NCBI GenBank assembly: GCA_028753945.1
Contig: JAPNXP010000001.1
Coordinates: 1-64,000, forward strand
Source of the DNA: Hexactinellida sp. DTS-2022
Lineage: Eukaryota > Porifera > Hexactinellida
Length of the DNA: 64,000 nt
Reading direction: 5' to 3'
In this document: positions 1 to 14,703 of the stretch, piece after piece
Layout: each line of letters starts with the position of its first letter
How positions within the stretch are numbered: the first letter of the stretch is position 1
Notes under the pieces: generated by a model
Told to the model about the DNA's origin: nothing
Databases searched by the model: none
The model's input: only the letters and a program-made list of their open reading frames with translations
Position numbers and translations under genes: made by a program

Positions 1-3000
1 GAATGTATGGCTCCTAGTAAACCTCTCGCATAGTTAAATGACTAATGGGGTTAACTGGTGTCAAGAATAGCCTTGTCTAAATCTGGACTATATTTTTTAG
101 TCATTAAATCGTCTTGTAACTGGTCCATTTACTTAAATTCAAAATCTATTTTTTTAATGTAATATAATGCGAGTTTTCGGGGTAAACCAGTGCTATTTGA
201 ATTGTGTTGGAAGGGTTGCCTTGTGAAAACTATCGGTTTTTAATGTCAGTTATATTGTGTCCCGTGAAAAGGAACTTGTTTCGGGTCGTCATGCATTTTT
301 TAGAGTAACCAAATCGTCTTATGAAGGGTTCATTGGATGTAGTATAAATCATCACTATTACTAACTTTCTCGTATGTATCGGGCTTAAAACCAGTGCAAT
401 TAAAGTGTGAATGTATGGCTCCTAGTAAACCTCTCGCATAGTTAAATGACTAATGGGGTTAACTGGTGTCAAGAATAGCCTTGTCTAAATCTGGACTATA
501 TTTTTTAGTCATTAAATCGTCTTGTAACTGGTCCATTTACTTAAATTCAAAATCTATTTTTTTAATGTAATATAATGCGAGTTTTCGGGGTAAACCAGTG
601 CTATTTGAATTGTGTTGGAAGGGTTGCCTTGTGAAAACTATCGGTTTTTAATGTCAGTTATATTGTGTCCCGTGAAAAGGAACTTGTTTCGGGTCGTCAT
701 GCATTTTTTAGAGTAACCAAATCGTCTTATGAAGGGTTCATTGGATGTAGTATAAATCATCACTATTACTAACTTTCTCGTATGTATCGGGCTTAAAACC
801 AGTGCAATTAAAGTGTGAATGTATGGCTCCTAGTAAACCTCTCGCATAGTTAAATGACTAATGGGGTTAACTGGTGTCAAGAATAGCCTTGTCTAAATCT
901 GGACTATATTTTTTAGTCATTAAATCGTCTTGTAACTGGTCCATTTACTTAAATTCAAAATCTATTTTTTTAATATAATATAATGCGAGTTTTCGGGGTA
1001 AACCAGTGCTATTTGAATTGTGTTGGAAGGGTTGCCTTGTGAAAACTATCGGTTTTTAATGTCAGTTATATTGTGTCCCGTGAAAAGGAACTTGTTTCGG
1101 GTCGTCATGCATTTTTTAGAGTAACCAAATCGTCTTATGAAGGGTTCATTGGATGTAGTATAAATCATCACTATTACTAACTTTCTCGTATGTATCGGGC
1201 TTAAAACCAGTGCAATTAAAGTGTGAATGTATGGCTCCTAGTAAACCTCTCGCATAGTTAAATGACTAATGAGGTTAACTGGTGTCAAGAATAGCCTTGT
1301 CTAAATCTGGACTATATTTTTTAGTCATTAAATCGTCTTGTAACTGGTCCATTTACTTAAATTCAAAATCTATTTTTTAAATATAATATAATGCGAGTTT
1401 TCGGGGTAAACCAGTGCTATTTGAATTGTGTTGGAAGGGTTGCCTTGTGAAAACTATCGGTTTTTAATGTCAGTTATATTGTGTCCCGTGAAAAGGAACT
1501 TGTTTCGGGTCGTCATGCATTTTTTAGAGTAACCAAATCGTCTTATGAAGGGTTCATTGGATGTAGTATAAATCATCACTATTACTAACTTTCTCGTATG
1601 TATCGGGCTTAAAACCAGTGCAATTAAAGTGTGAATGTATGGCTCCTAGTAAACCTCTCGCATAGTTAAATGACTAATGGGGTTAACTGGTGTCAAGAAT
1701 AGCCTTGTCTAAATCTGGACTATATTTTTTAGTCATTAAATCGTCTTGTAACTGGTCCATTTACTTAAATTCAAAATCTATTTTTTTAATATAATATAAT
1801 GCGAGTTTTCGGGGTAAACCAGTGCTATTTGAATTGTGTTGGAAGGGTTGCCTTGTGAAAACTATCGGTTTTTAATGTCAGTTATATTGTGTCCCGTGAA
1901 AAGGAACTTGTTTCGGGTCGTCATGCATTTTTTAGAGTAACCAAATCGTCTTATGAAGGGTTCATTGGATGTAGTATAAATCATCACTATTACTAACTTT
2001 CTCGTATGTATCGGGCTTAAAACCAGTGCAATTAAAGTGTGAATGTATGGCTCCTAGTAAACCTCTCGCATAGTTAAATGACTAATGGGGTTAACTGGTG
2101 TCAAGAATAGCCTTGTCTAAATCTGGACTATATTTTTTAGTCATTAAATCGTCTTGTAACTGGTCCATTTACTTAAATTCAAAATCTATTTTTTAAATAT
2201 AATATAATGCGAGTTTTCGGGGTAAACCAGTGCTATTTGAATTGTGTTGGAAGGGTTGCCTTGTGAAAACTATCGGTTTTTAATGTCAGTTATATTGTGT
2301 CCCGTGAAAAGGAACTTGTTTCGGGTCGTCATGCATTTTTTAGAGTAACCAAATCGTCTTATGAAGGGTTCATTGGATGTAGTATAAATCATCACTATTA
2401 CTAACTTTCTCGTATGTATCGGGCTTAAAACCAGTGCAATTAAAGTGTGAATGTATGGCTCCTAGTAAACCTCTCGCATAGTTAAATGACTAATGGGGTT
2501 AACTGGTGTCAAGAATAGCCTTGTCTAAATCTGGACTATATTTTTTAGTCATTAAATCGTCTTGTAACTGGTCCATTTACTTAAATTCAAAATCTATTTT
2601 TTTAATATAATATAATGCGAGTTTTCGGGGTAAACCAGTGCTATTTGAATTGTGTTGGAAGGGTTGCCTTGTGAAAACTATCGGTTTTTAATGTCAGTTA
2701 TATTGTGTCCCGTGAAAAGGAACTTGTTTCGGGTCGTCATGCATTTTTTAGAGTAACCAAATCGTCTTATGAAGGGTTCATTGGATGTAGTATAAATCAT
2801 CACTATTACTAACTTTCTCGTATGTATCGGGCTTAAAACCAGTGCAATTAAAGTGTGAATGTATGGCTCCTAGTAAACCTCTCGCATAGTTAAATGACTA
2901 ATGGGGTTAACTGGTGTCAAGAATAGCCTTGTCTAAATCTGGACTATATTTTTTAGTCATTAAATCGTCTTGTAACTGGTCCATTTACTTAAATTCAAAA

Positions 3001-6000
3001 TCTATTTTTTTAATATAATATAATGCGAGTTTTCGGGGTAAACCAGTGCTATTTGAATTGTGTTGGAAGGGTTGCCTTGTGAAAACTATCGGTTTTTAAT
3101 GTCAGTTATATTGTGTCCCGTGAAAAGGAACTTGTTTCGGGTCGTCATGCATTTTTTAGAGTAACCAAATCGTCTTATGAAGGGTTCATTGGATGTAGTA
3201 TAAATCATCACTATTACTAACTTTCTCGTATGTATCGGGCTTAAAACCAGTGCAATTAAAGTGTGAATGTATGGCTCCTAGTAAACCTCTCGCATAGTTA
3301 AATGACTAATGGGGTTAACTGGTGTCAAGAATAGCCTTGTCTAAATCTGGACTATATTTTTTAGTCATTAAATCGTCTTGTAACTGGTCCATTTACTTAA
3401 ATTCAAAATCTATTTTTTTAATATAATATAATGCGAGTTTTCGGGGTAAACCAGTGCTATTTGAATTGTGTTGGAAGGGTTGCCTTGTGAAAACTATCGG
3501 TTTTTAATGTCAGTTATATTGTGTCCCGTGAAAAGGAACTTGTTTCGGGTCGTCATGCATTTTTTAGAGTAACCAAATCGTCTTATGAAGGGTTCATTGG
3601 ATGTAGTATAAATCATCACTATTACTAACTTTCTCGTATGTATCGGGCTTAAAACCAGTGCAATTAAAGTGTGAATGTATGGCTCCTAGTAAACCTCTCG
3701 CATAGTTAAATGACTAATGGGGTTAACTGGTGTCAAGAATAGCCTTGTCTAAATCTGGACTATATTTTTTAGTCATTAAATCGTCTTGTAACTGGTCCAT
3801 TTACTTAAATTCAAAATCTATTTTTTAAATATAATATAATGCGAGTTTTCGGGGTAAACCAGTGCTATTTGAATTGTGTTGGAAGGGTTGCCTTGTGAAA
3901 ACTATCGGTTTTTAATGTCAGTTATATTGTGTCCCGTGAAAAGGAACTTGTTTCGGGTCGTCATGCATTTTTTAGAGTAACCAAATCGTCTTATGAAGGG
4001 TTCATTGGATGTAGTATAAATCATCACTATTACTAACTTTCTCGTATGTATCGGGCTTAAAACCAGTGCAATTAAAGTGTGAATGTATGGCTCCTAGTAA
4101 ACCTCTCGCATAGTTAAATGACTAATGGGGTTAACTGGTGTCAAGAATAGCCTTGTCTAAATCTGGACTATATTTTTTAGTCATTAAATCGTCTTGTAAC
4201 TGGTCCATTTACTTAAATTCAAAATCTATTTTTTTAATATAATATAATGCGAGTTTTCGGGGTAAACCAGTGCTATTTGAATTGTGTTGGAAGGGTTGCC
4301 TTGTGAAAACTATCGGTTTTTAATGTCAGTTATATTGTGTCCCGTGAAAAGGAACTTGTTTCGGGTCGTCATGCATTTTTTAGAGTAACCAAATCGTCTT
4401 ATGAAGGGTTCATTGGATGTAGTATAAATCATCACTATTACTAACTTTCTCGTATGTATCGGGCTTAAAACCAGTGCAATTAAAGTGTGAATGTATGGCT
4501 CCTAGTAAACCTCTCGCATAGTTAAATGACTAATGGGGTTAACTGGTGTCAAGAATAGCCTTGTCTAAATCTGGACTATATTTTTTAGTCATTAAATCGT
4601 CTTGTAACTGGTCCATTTACTTAAATTCAAAATCTATTTTTTAAATATAATATAATGCGAGTTTTCGGGGTAAACCAGTGCTATTTGAATTGTGTTGGAA
4701 GGGTTGCCTTGTGAAAACTATCGGTTTTTAATGTCAGTTATATTGTGTCCCGTGAAAAGGAACTTGTTTCGGGTCGTCATGCATTTTTTAGAGTAACCAA
4801 ATCGTCTTATGAAGGGTTCATTGGATGTAGTATAAATCATCACTATTACTAACTTTCTCGTATGTATCGGGCTTAAAACCAGTGCAATTAAAGTGTGAAT
4901 GTATGGCTCCTAGTAAACCTCTCGCATAGTTAAATGACTAATGGGGTTAACTGGTGTCAAGAATAGCCTTGTCTAAATCTGGACTATATTTTTTAGTCAT
5001 TAAATCGTCTTGTAACTGGTCCATTTACTTAAATTCAAAATCTATTTTTTAAATATAATATAATGCGAGTTTTCGGGGTAAACCAGTGCTATTTGAATTG
5101 TGTTGGAAGGGTTGCCTTGTGAAAACTATCGGTTTTTAATGTCAGTTATATTGTGTCCCGTGAAAAGGAACTTGTTTCGGGTCGTCATGCATTTTTTAGA
5201 GTAACCAAATCGTCTTATGAAGGGTTCATTGGATGTAGTATAAATCATCACTATTACTAACTTTCTCGTATGTATCGGGCTTAAAACCAGTGCAATTAAA
5301 GTGTGAATGTATGGCTCCTAGTAAACCTCTCGCATAGTTAAATGACTAATGGGGTTAACTGGTGTCAAGAATAGCCTTGTCTAAATCTGGACTATATTTT
5401 TTAGTCATTAAATCGTCTTGTAACTGGTCCATTTACTTAAATTCAAAATCTATTTTTTTAATATAATATAATGCGAGTTTTCGGGGTAAACCAGTGCTAT
5501 TTGAATTGTGTTGGAAGGGTTGCCTTGTGAAAACTATCGGTTTTTAATGTCAGTTATATTGTGTCCCGTGAAAAGGAACTTGTTTCGGGTCGTCATGCAT
5601 TTTTTAGAGTAACCAAATCGTCTTATGAAGGGTTCATTGGATGTAGTATAAATCATCACTATTACTAACTTTCTCGTATGTATCGGGCTTAAAACCAGTG
5701 CAATTAAAGTGTGAATGTATGGCTCCTAGTAAACCTCTCGCATAGTTAAATGACTAATGGGGTTAACTGGTGTCAAGAATAGCCTTGTCTAAATCTGGAC
5801 TATATTTTTTAGTCATTAAATCGTCTTGTAACTGGTCCATTTACTTAAATTCAAAATCTATTTTTTTAATGTAATATAATGCGAGTTTTCGGGGTAAACC
5901 AGTGCTATTTGAATTGTGTTGGAAGGGTTGCCTTGTGAAAACTATCGGTTTTTAATGTCAGTTATATTGTGTCCCGTGAAAAGGAACTTGTTTCGGGTCG

Positions 6001-9000
6001 TCATGCATTTTTTAGAGTAACCAAATCGTCTTATGAAGGGTTCATTGGATGTAGTATAAATCATCACTATTACTAACTTTCTCGTATGTATCGGGCTTAA
6101 AACCAGTGCAATTAAAGTGTGAATGTATGGCTCCTAGTAAACCTCTCGCATAGTTAAATGACTAATGGGGTTAACTGGTGTCAAGAATAGCCTTGTCTAA
6201 ATCTGGACTATATTTTTTAGTCATTAAATCGTCTTGTAACTGGTCCATTTACTTAAATTCAAAATCTATTTTTTTAATATAATATAATGCGAGTTTTCGG
6301 GGTAAACCAGTGCTATTTGAATTGTGTTGGAAGGGTTGCCTTGTGAAAACTATCGGTTTTTAATGTCAGTTATATTGTGTCCCGTGAAAAGGAACTTGTT
6401 TCGGGTCGTCATGCATTTTTTAGAGTAACCAAATCGTCTTATGAAGGGTTCATTGGATGTAGTATAAATCATCACTATTACTAACTTTCTCGTATGTATC
6501 GGGCTTAAAACCAGTGCAATTAAAGTGTGAATGTATGGCTCCTAGTAAACCTCTCGCATAGTTAAATGACTAATGGGGTTAACTGGTGTCAAGAATAGCC
6601 TTGTCTAAATCTGGACTATATTTTTTAGTCATTAAATCGTCTTGTAACTGGTCCATTTACTTAAATTCAAAATCTATTTTTTTAATATAATATAATGCGA
6701 GTTTTCGGGGTAAACCAGTGCTATTTGAATTGTGTTGGAAGGGTTGCCTTGTGAAAACTATCGGTTTTTAATGTCAGTTATATTGTGTCCCGTGAAAAGG
6801 AACTTGTTTCGGGTCGTCATGCATTTTTTAGAGTAACCAAATCGTCTTATGAAGGGTTCATTGGATGTAGTATAAATCATCACTATTACTAACTTTCTCG
6901 TATGTATCGGGCTTAAAACCAGTGCAATTAAAGTGTGAATGTATGGCTCCTAGTAAACCTCTCGCATAGTTAAATGACTAATGGGGTTAACTGGTGTCAA
7001 GAATAGCCTTGTCTAAATCTGGACTATATTTTTTAGTCATTAAATCGTCTTGTAACTGGTCCATTTACTTAAATTCAAAATCTATTTTTTTAATGTAATA
7101 TAATGCGAGTTTTCGGGGTAAACCAGTGCTATTTGAATTGTGTTGGAAGGGTTGCCTTGTGAAAACTATCGGTTTTTAATGTCAGTTATATTGTGTCCCG
7201 TGAAAAGGAACTTGTTTCGGGTCGTCATGCATTTTTTAGAGTAACCAAATCGTCTTATGAAGGGTTCATTGGATGTAGTATAAATCATCACTATTACTAA
7301 CTTTCTCGTATGTATCGGGCTTAAAACCAGTGCAATTAAAGTGTGAATGTATGGCTCCTAGTAAACCTCTCGCATAGTTAAATGACTAATGGGGTTAACT
7401 GGTGTCAAGAATAGCCTTGTCTAAATCTGGACTATATTTTTTAGTCATTAAATCGTCTTGTAACTGGTCCATTTACTTAAATTCAAAATCTATTTTTTAA
7501 ATATAATATAATGCGAGTTTTCGGGGTAAACCAGTGCTATTTGAATTGTGTTGGAAGGGTTGCCTTGTGAAAACTATCGGTTTTTAATGTCAGTTATATT
7601 GTGTCCCGTGAAAAGGAACTTGTTTCGGGTCGTCATGCATTTTTTAGAGTAACCAAATCGTCTTATGAAGGGTTCATTGGATGTAGTATAAATCATCACT
7701 ATTACTAACTTTCTCGTATGTATCGGGCTTAAAACCAGTGCAATTAAAGTGTGAATGTATGGCTCCTAGTAAACCTCTCGCATAGTTAAATGACTAATGG
7801 GGTTAACTGGTGTCAAGAATAGCCTTGTCTAAATCTGGACTATATTTTTTAGTCATTAAATCGTCTTGTAACTGGTCCATTTACTTAAATTCAAAATCTA
7901 TTTTTTTAATATAATATAATGCGAGTTTTCGGGGTAAACCAGTGCTATTTGAATTGTGTTGGAAGGGTTGCCTTGTGAAAACTATCGGTTTTTAATGTCA
8001 GTTATATTGTGTCCCGTGAAAAGGAACTTGTTTCGGGTCGTCATGCATTTTTTAGAGTAACCAAATCGTCTTATGAAGGGTTCATTGGATGTAGTATAAA
8101 TCATCACTATTACTAACTTTCTCGTATGTATCGGGCTTAAAACCAGTGCAATTAAAGTGTGAATGTATGGCTCCTAGTAAACCTCTCGCATAGTTAAATG
8201 ACTAATGGGGTTAACTGGTGTCAAGAATAGCCTTGTCTAAATCTGGACTATATTTTTTAGTCATTAAATCGTCTTGTAACTGGTCCATTTACTTAAATTC
8301 AAAATCTATTTTTTTAATGTAATATAATGCGAGTTTTCGGGGTAAACCAGTGCTATTTGAATTGTGTTGGAAGGGTTGCCTTGTGAAAACTATCGGTTTT
8401 TAATGTCAGTTATATTGTGTCCCGTGAAAAGGAACTTGTTTCGGGTCGTCATGCATTTTTTAGAGTAACCAAATCGTCTTATGAAGGGTTCATTGGATGT
8501 AGTATAAATCATCACTATTACTAACTTTCTCGTATGTATCGGGCTTAAAACCAGTGCAATTAAAGTGTGAATGTATGGCTCCTAGTAAACCTCTCGCATA
8601 GTTAAATGACTAATGGGGTTAACTGGTGTCAAGAATAGCCTTGTCTAAATCTGGACTATATTTTTTAGTCATTAAATCGTCTTGTAACTGGTCCATTTAC
8701 TTAAATTCAAAATCTATTTTTTTAATATAATATAATGCGAGTTTTCGGGGTAAACCAGTGCTATTTGAATTGTGTTGGAAGGGTTGCCTTGTGAAAACTA
8801 TCGGTTTTTAATGTCAGTTATATTGTGTCCCGTGAAAAGGAACTTGTTTCGGGTCGTCATGCATTTTTTAGAGTAACCAAATCGTCTTATGAAGGGTTCA
8901 TTGGATGTAGTATAAATCATCACTATTACTAACTTTCTCGTATGTATCGGGCTTAAAACCAGTGCAATTAAAGTGTGAATGTATGGCTCCTAGTAAACCT

Positions 9001-12000
9001 CTCGCATAGTTAAATGACTAATGGGGTTAACTGGTGTCAAGAATAGCCTTGTCTAAATCTGGACTATATTTTTTAGTCATTAAATCGTCTTGTAACTGGT
9101 CCATTTACTTAAATTCAAAATCTATTTTTTTAATATAATATAATGCGAGTTTTCGGGGTAAACCAGTGCTATTTGAATTGTGTTGGAAGGGTTGCCTTGT
9201 GAAAACTATCGGTTTTTAATGTCAGTTATATTGTGTCCCGTGAAAAGGAACTTGTTTCGGGTCGTCATGCATTTTTTAGAGTAACCAAATCGTCTTATGA
9301 AGGGTTCATTGGATGTAGTATAAATCATCACTATTACTAACTTTCTCGTATGTATCGGGCTTAAAACCAGTGCAATTAAAGTGTGAATGTATGGCTCCTA
9401 GTAAACCTCTCGCATAGTTAAATGACTAATGGGGTTAACTGGTGTCAAGAATAGCCTTGTCTAAATCTGGACTATATTTTTTAGTCATTAAATCGTCTTG
9501 TAACTGGTCCATTTACTTAAATTCAAAATCTATTTTTTAAATATAATATAATGCGAGTTTTCGGGGTAAACCAGTGCTATTTGAATTGTGTTGGAAGGGT
9601 TGCCTTGTGAAAACTATCGGTTTTTAATGTCAGTTATATTGTGTCCCGTGAAAAGGAACTTGTTTCGGGTCGTCATGCATTTTTTAGAGTAACCAAATCG
9701 TCTTATGAAGGGTTCATTGGATGTAGTATAAATCATCACTATTACTAACTTTCTCGTATGTATCGGGCTTAAAACCAGTGCAATTAAAGTGTGAATGTAT
9801 GGCTCCTAGTAAACCTCTCGCATAGTTAAATGACTAATGGGGTTAACTGGTGTCAAGAATAGCCTTGTCTAAATCTGGACTATATTTTTTAGTCATTAAA
9901 TCGTCTTGTAACTGGTCCATTTACTTAAATTCAAAATCTATTTTTTTAATATAATATAATGCGAGTTTTCGGGGTAAACCAGTGCTATTTGAATTGTGTT
10001 GGAAGGGTTGCCTTGTGAAAACTATCGGTTTTTAATGTCAGTTATATTGTGTCCCGTGAAAAGGAACTTGTTTCGGGTCGTCATGCATTTTTTAGAGTAA
10101 CCAAATCGTCTTATGAAGGGTTCATTGGATGTAGTATAAATCATCACTATTACTAACTTTCTCGTATGTATCGGGCTTAAAACCAGTGCAATTAAAGTGT
10201 GAATGTATGGCTCCTAGTAAACCTCTCGCATAGTTAAATGACTAATGGGGTTAACTGGTGTCAAGAATAGCCTTGTCTAAATCTGGACTATATTTTTTAG
10301 TCATTAAATCGTCTTGTAACTGGTCCATTTACTTAAATTCAAAATCTATTTTTTTAATATAATATAATGCGAGTTTTCGGGGTAAACCAGTGCTATTTGA
10401 ATTGTGTTGGAAGGGTTGCCTTGTGAAAACTATCGGTTTTTAATGTCAGTTATATTGTGTCCCGTGAAAAGGAACTTGTTTCGGGTCGTCATGCATTTTT
10501 TAGAGTAACCAAATCGTCTTATGAAGGGTTCATTGGATGTAGTATAAATCATCACTATTACTAACTTTCTCGTATGTATCGGGCTTAAAACCAGTGCAAT
10601 TAAAGTGTGAATGTATGGCTCCTAGTAAACCTCTCGCATAGTTAAATGACTAATGGGGTTAACTGGTGTCAAGAATAGCCTTGTCTAAATCTGGACTATA
10701 TTTTTTAGTCATTAAATCGTCTTGTAACTGGTCCATTTACTTAAATTCAAAATCTATTTTTTTAATGTAATATAATGCGAGTTTTCGGGGTAAACCAGTG
10801 CTATTTGAATTGTGTTGGAAGGGTTGCCTTGTGAAAACTATCGGTTTTTAATGTCAGTTATATTGTGTCCCGTGAAAAGGAACTTGTTTCGGGTCGTCAT
10901 GCATTTTTTAGAGTAACCAAATCGTCTTATGAAGGGTTCATTGGATGTAGTATAAATCATCACTATTACTAACTTTCTCGTATGTATCGGGCTTAAAACC
11001 AGTGCAATTAAAGTGTGAATGTATGGCTCCTAGTAAACCTCTCGCATAGTTAAATGACTAATGGGGTTAACTGGTGTCAAGAATAGCCTTGTCTAAATCT
11101 GGACTATATTTTTTAGTCATTAAATCGTCTTGTAACTGGTCCATTTACTTAAATTCAAAATCTATTTTTTTAATATAATATAATGCGAGTTTTCGGGGTA
11201 AACCAGTGCTATTTGAATTGTGTTGGAAGGGTTGCCTTGTGAAAACTATCGGTTTTTAATGTCAGTTATATTGTGTCCCGTGAAAAGGAACTTGTTTCGG
11301 GTCGTCATGCATTTTTTAGAGTAACCAAATCGTCTTATGAAGGGTTCATTGGATGTAGTATAAATCATCACTATTACTAACTTTCTCGTATGTATCGGGC
11401 TTAAAACCAGTGCAATTAAAGTGTGAATGTATGGCTCCTAGTAAACCTCTCGCATAGTTAAATGACTAATGGGGTTAACTGGTGTCAAGAATAGCCTTGT
11501 CTAAATCTGGACTATATTTTTTAGTCATTAAATCGTCTTGTAACTGGTCCATTTACTTAAATTCAAAATCTATTTTTTTAATGTAATATAATGCGAGTTT
11601 TCGGGGTAAACCAGTGCTATTTGAATTGTGTTGGAAGGGTTGCCTTGTGAAAACTATCGGTTTTTAATGTCAGTTATATTGTGTCCCGTGAAAAGGAACT
11701 TGTTTCGGGTCGTCATGCATTTTTTAGAGTAACCAAATCGTCTTATGAAGGGTTCATTGGATGTAGTATAAATCATCACTATTACTAACTTTCTCGTATG
11801 TATCGGGCTTAAAACCAGTGCAATTAAAGTGTGAATGTATGGCTCCTAGTAAACCTCTCGCATAGTTAAATGACTAATGGGGTTAACTGGTGTCAAGAAT
11901 AGCCTTGTCTAAATCTGGACTATATTTTTTAGTCATTAAATCGTCTTGTAACTGGTCCATTTACTTAAATTCAAAATCTATTTTTTTAATGTAATATAAT

Positions 12001-14703
12001 GCGAGTTTTCGGGGTAAACCAGTGCTATTTGAATTGTGTTGGAAGGGTTGCCTTGTGAAAACTATCGGTTTTTAATGTCAGTTATATTGTGTCCCGTGAA
12101 AAGGAACTTGTTTCGGGTCGTCATGCATTTTTTAGAGTAACCAAATCGTCTTATGAAGGGTTCATTGGATGTAGTATAAATCATCACTATTACTAACTTT
12201 CTCGTATGTATCGGGCTTAAAACCAGTGCAATTAAAGTGTGAATGTATGGCTCCTAGTAAACCTCTCGCATAGTTAAATGACTAATGGGGTTAACTGGTG
12301 TCAAGAATAGCCTTGTCTAAATCTGGACTATATTTTTTAGTCATTAAATCGTCTTGTAACTGGTCCATTTACTTAAATTCAAAATCTATTTTTTTAATAT
12401 AATATAATGCGAGTTTTCGGGGTAAACCAGTGCTATTTGAATTGTGTTGGAAGGGTTGCCTTGTGAAAACTATCGGTTTTTAATGTCAGTTATATTGTGT
12501 CCCGTGAAAAGGAACTTGTTTCGGGTCGTCATGCATTTTTTAGAGTAACCAAATCGTCTTATGAAGGGTTCATTGGATGTAGTATAAATCATCACTATTA
12601 CTAACTTTCTCGTATGTATCGGGCTTAAAACCAGTGCAATTAAAGTGTGAATGTATGGCTCCTAGTAAACCTCTCGCATAGTTAAATGACTAATGGGGTT
12701 AACTGGTGTCAAGAATAGCCTTGTCTAAATCTGGACTATATTTTTTAGTCATTAAATCGTCTTGTAACTGGTCCATTTACTTAAATTCAAAATCTATTTT
12801 TTTAATGTAATATAATGCGAGTTTTCGGGGTAAACCAGTGCTATTTGAATTGTGTTGGAAGGGTTGCCTTGTGAAAACTATCGGTTTTTAATGTCAGTTA
12901 TATTGTGTCCCGTGAAAAGGAACTTGTTTCGGGTCGTCATGCATTTTTTAGAGTAACCAAATCGTCTTATGAAGGGTTCATTGGATGTAGTATAAATCAT
13001 CACTATTACTAACTTTCTCGTATGTATCGGGCTTAAAACCAGTGCAATTAAAGTGTGAATGTATGGCTCCTAGTAAACCTCTCGCATAGTTAAATGACTA
13101 ATGGGGTTAACTGGTGTCAAGAATAGCCTTGTCTAAATCTGGACTATATTTTTTAGTCATTAAATCGTCTTGTAACTGGTCCATTTACTTAAATTCAAAA
13201 TCTATTTTTTTAATATAATATAATGCGAGTTTTCGGGGTAAACCAGTGCTATTTGAATTGTGTTGGAAGGGTTGCCTTGTGAAAACTATCGGTTTTTAAT
13301 GTCAGTTATATTGTGTCCCGTGAAAAGGAACTTGTTTCGGGTCGTCATGCATTTTTTAGAGTAACCAAATCGTCTTATGAAGGGTTCATTGGATGTAGTA
13401 TAAATCATCACTATTACTAACTTTCTCGTATGTATCGGGCTTAAAACCAGTGCAATTAAAGTGTGAATGTATGGCTCCTAGTAAACCTCTCGCATAGTTA
13501 AATGACTAATGGGGTTAACTGGTGTCAAGAATAGCCTTGTCTAAATCTGGACTATATTTTTTAGTCATTAAATCGTCTTGTAACTGGTCCATTTACTTAA
13601 ATTCAAAATCTATTTTTTTAATATAATATAATGCGAGTTTTCGGGGTAAACCAGTGCTATTTGAATTGTGTTGGAAGGGTTGCCTTGTGAAAACTATCGG
13701 TTTTTAATGTCAGTTATATTGTGTCCCGTGAAAAGGAACTTGTTTCGGGTCGTCATGCATTTTTTAGAGTAACCAAATCGTCTTATGAAGGGTTCATTGG
13801 ATGTAGTATAAATCATCACTATTACTAACTTTCTCGTATGTATCGGGCTTAAAACCAGTGCAATTAAAGTGTGAATGTATGGCTCCTAGTAAACCTCTCG
13901 CATAGTTAAATGACTAATGAGGTTAACTGGTGTCAAGAATAGCCTTGTCTAAATCTGGACTATATTTTTTAGTCATTAAATCGTCTTGTAACTGGTCCAT
14001 TTACTTAAATTCAAAATCTATTTTTTAAATATAATATAATGCGAGTTTTCGGGGTAAACCAGTGCTATTTGAATTGTGTTGGAAGGGTTGCCTTGTGAAA
14101 ACTATCGGTTTTTAATGTCAGTTATATTGTGTCCCGTGAAAAGGAACTTGTTTCGGGTCGTCATGCATTTTTTAGAGTAACCAAATCGTCTTATGAAGGG
14201 TTCATTGGATGTAGTATAAATCATCACTATTACTAACTTTCTCGTATGTATCGGGCTTAAAACCAGTGCAATTAAAGTGTGAATGTATGGCTCCTAGTAA
14301 ACCTCTCGCATAGTTAAATGACTAATGGGGTTAACTGGTGTCAAGAATAGCCTTGTCTAAATCTGGACTATATTTTTTAGTCATTAAATCGTCTTGTAAC
14401 TGGTCCATTTACTTAAATTCAAAATCTATTTTTTTAATATAATATAATGCGAGTTTTCGGGGTAAACCAGTGCTATTTGAATTGTGTTGGAAGGGTTGCC
14501 TTGTGAAAACTATCGGTTTTTAATGTCAGTTATATTGTGTCCCGTGAAAAGGAACTTGTTTCGGGTCGTCATGCATTTTTTAGAGTAACCAAATCGTCTT
14601 ATGAAGGGTTCATTGGATGTAGTATAAATCATCACTATTACTAACTTTCTCGTATGTATCGGGCTTAAAACCAGTGCAATTAAAGTGTGAATGTATGGCT
14701 CCT
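1..14703. repeat. 408-bp satellite array, 36 full copies
   Basis: Full units begin at 1, 409, 817, 1225 and so on every 408 bp to 14281, followed by 15 bp of another unit. The array is cut by the left window edge. Copies are almost identical. Differences concentrate in a T/A-rich tract at unit positions about 149-162, which has three forms (TTTTTTTAATGT, TTTTTTTAATAT, TTTTTTAAATAT), and at unit position 48, where copies 4 and 35 carry A instead of G. No long reading frame lies inside. Each unit is an old dimer: the half starting GAATGTATGGCTCC and the half starting near GTTGGAAGGGTTGCC align, sharing AAATCGTCTT and AACCAGTG blocks about 204 bp apart. Unit size, homogeneity and dimeric build fit centromeric or pericentromeric heterochromatin; that role is inferred. 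Confidence 0.97.

Noticed and set aside
369..383. CENP-B-box-like CTCGTATGTATCGGG in each satellite unit
   Set aside because: It matches only 7 of the 9 core positions of the CENP-B box; too weak to claim.
1..14703. Tandem repeats as a CRISPR array
   Set aside because: Units are contiguous 408-bp repeats without unique spacers, in a eukaryotic context.
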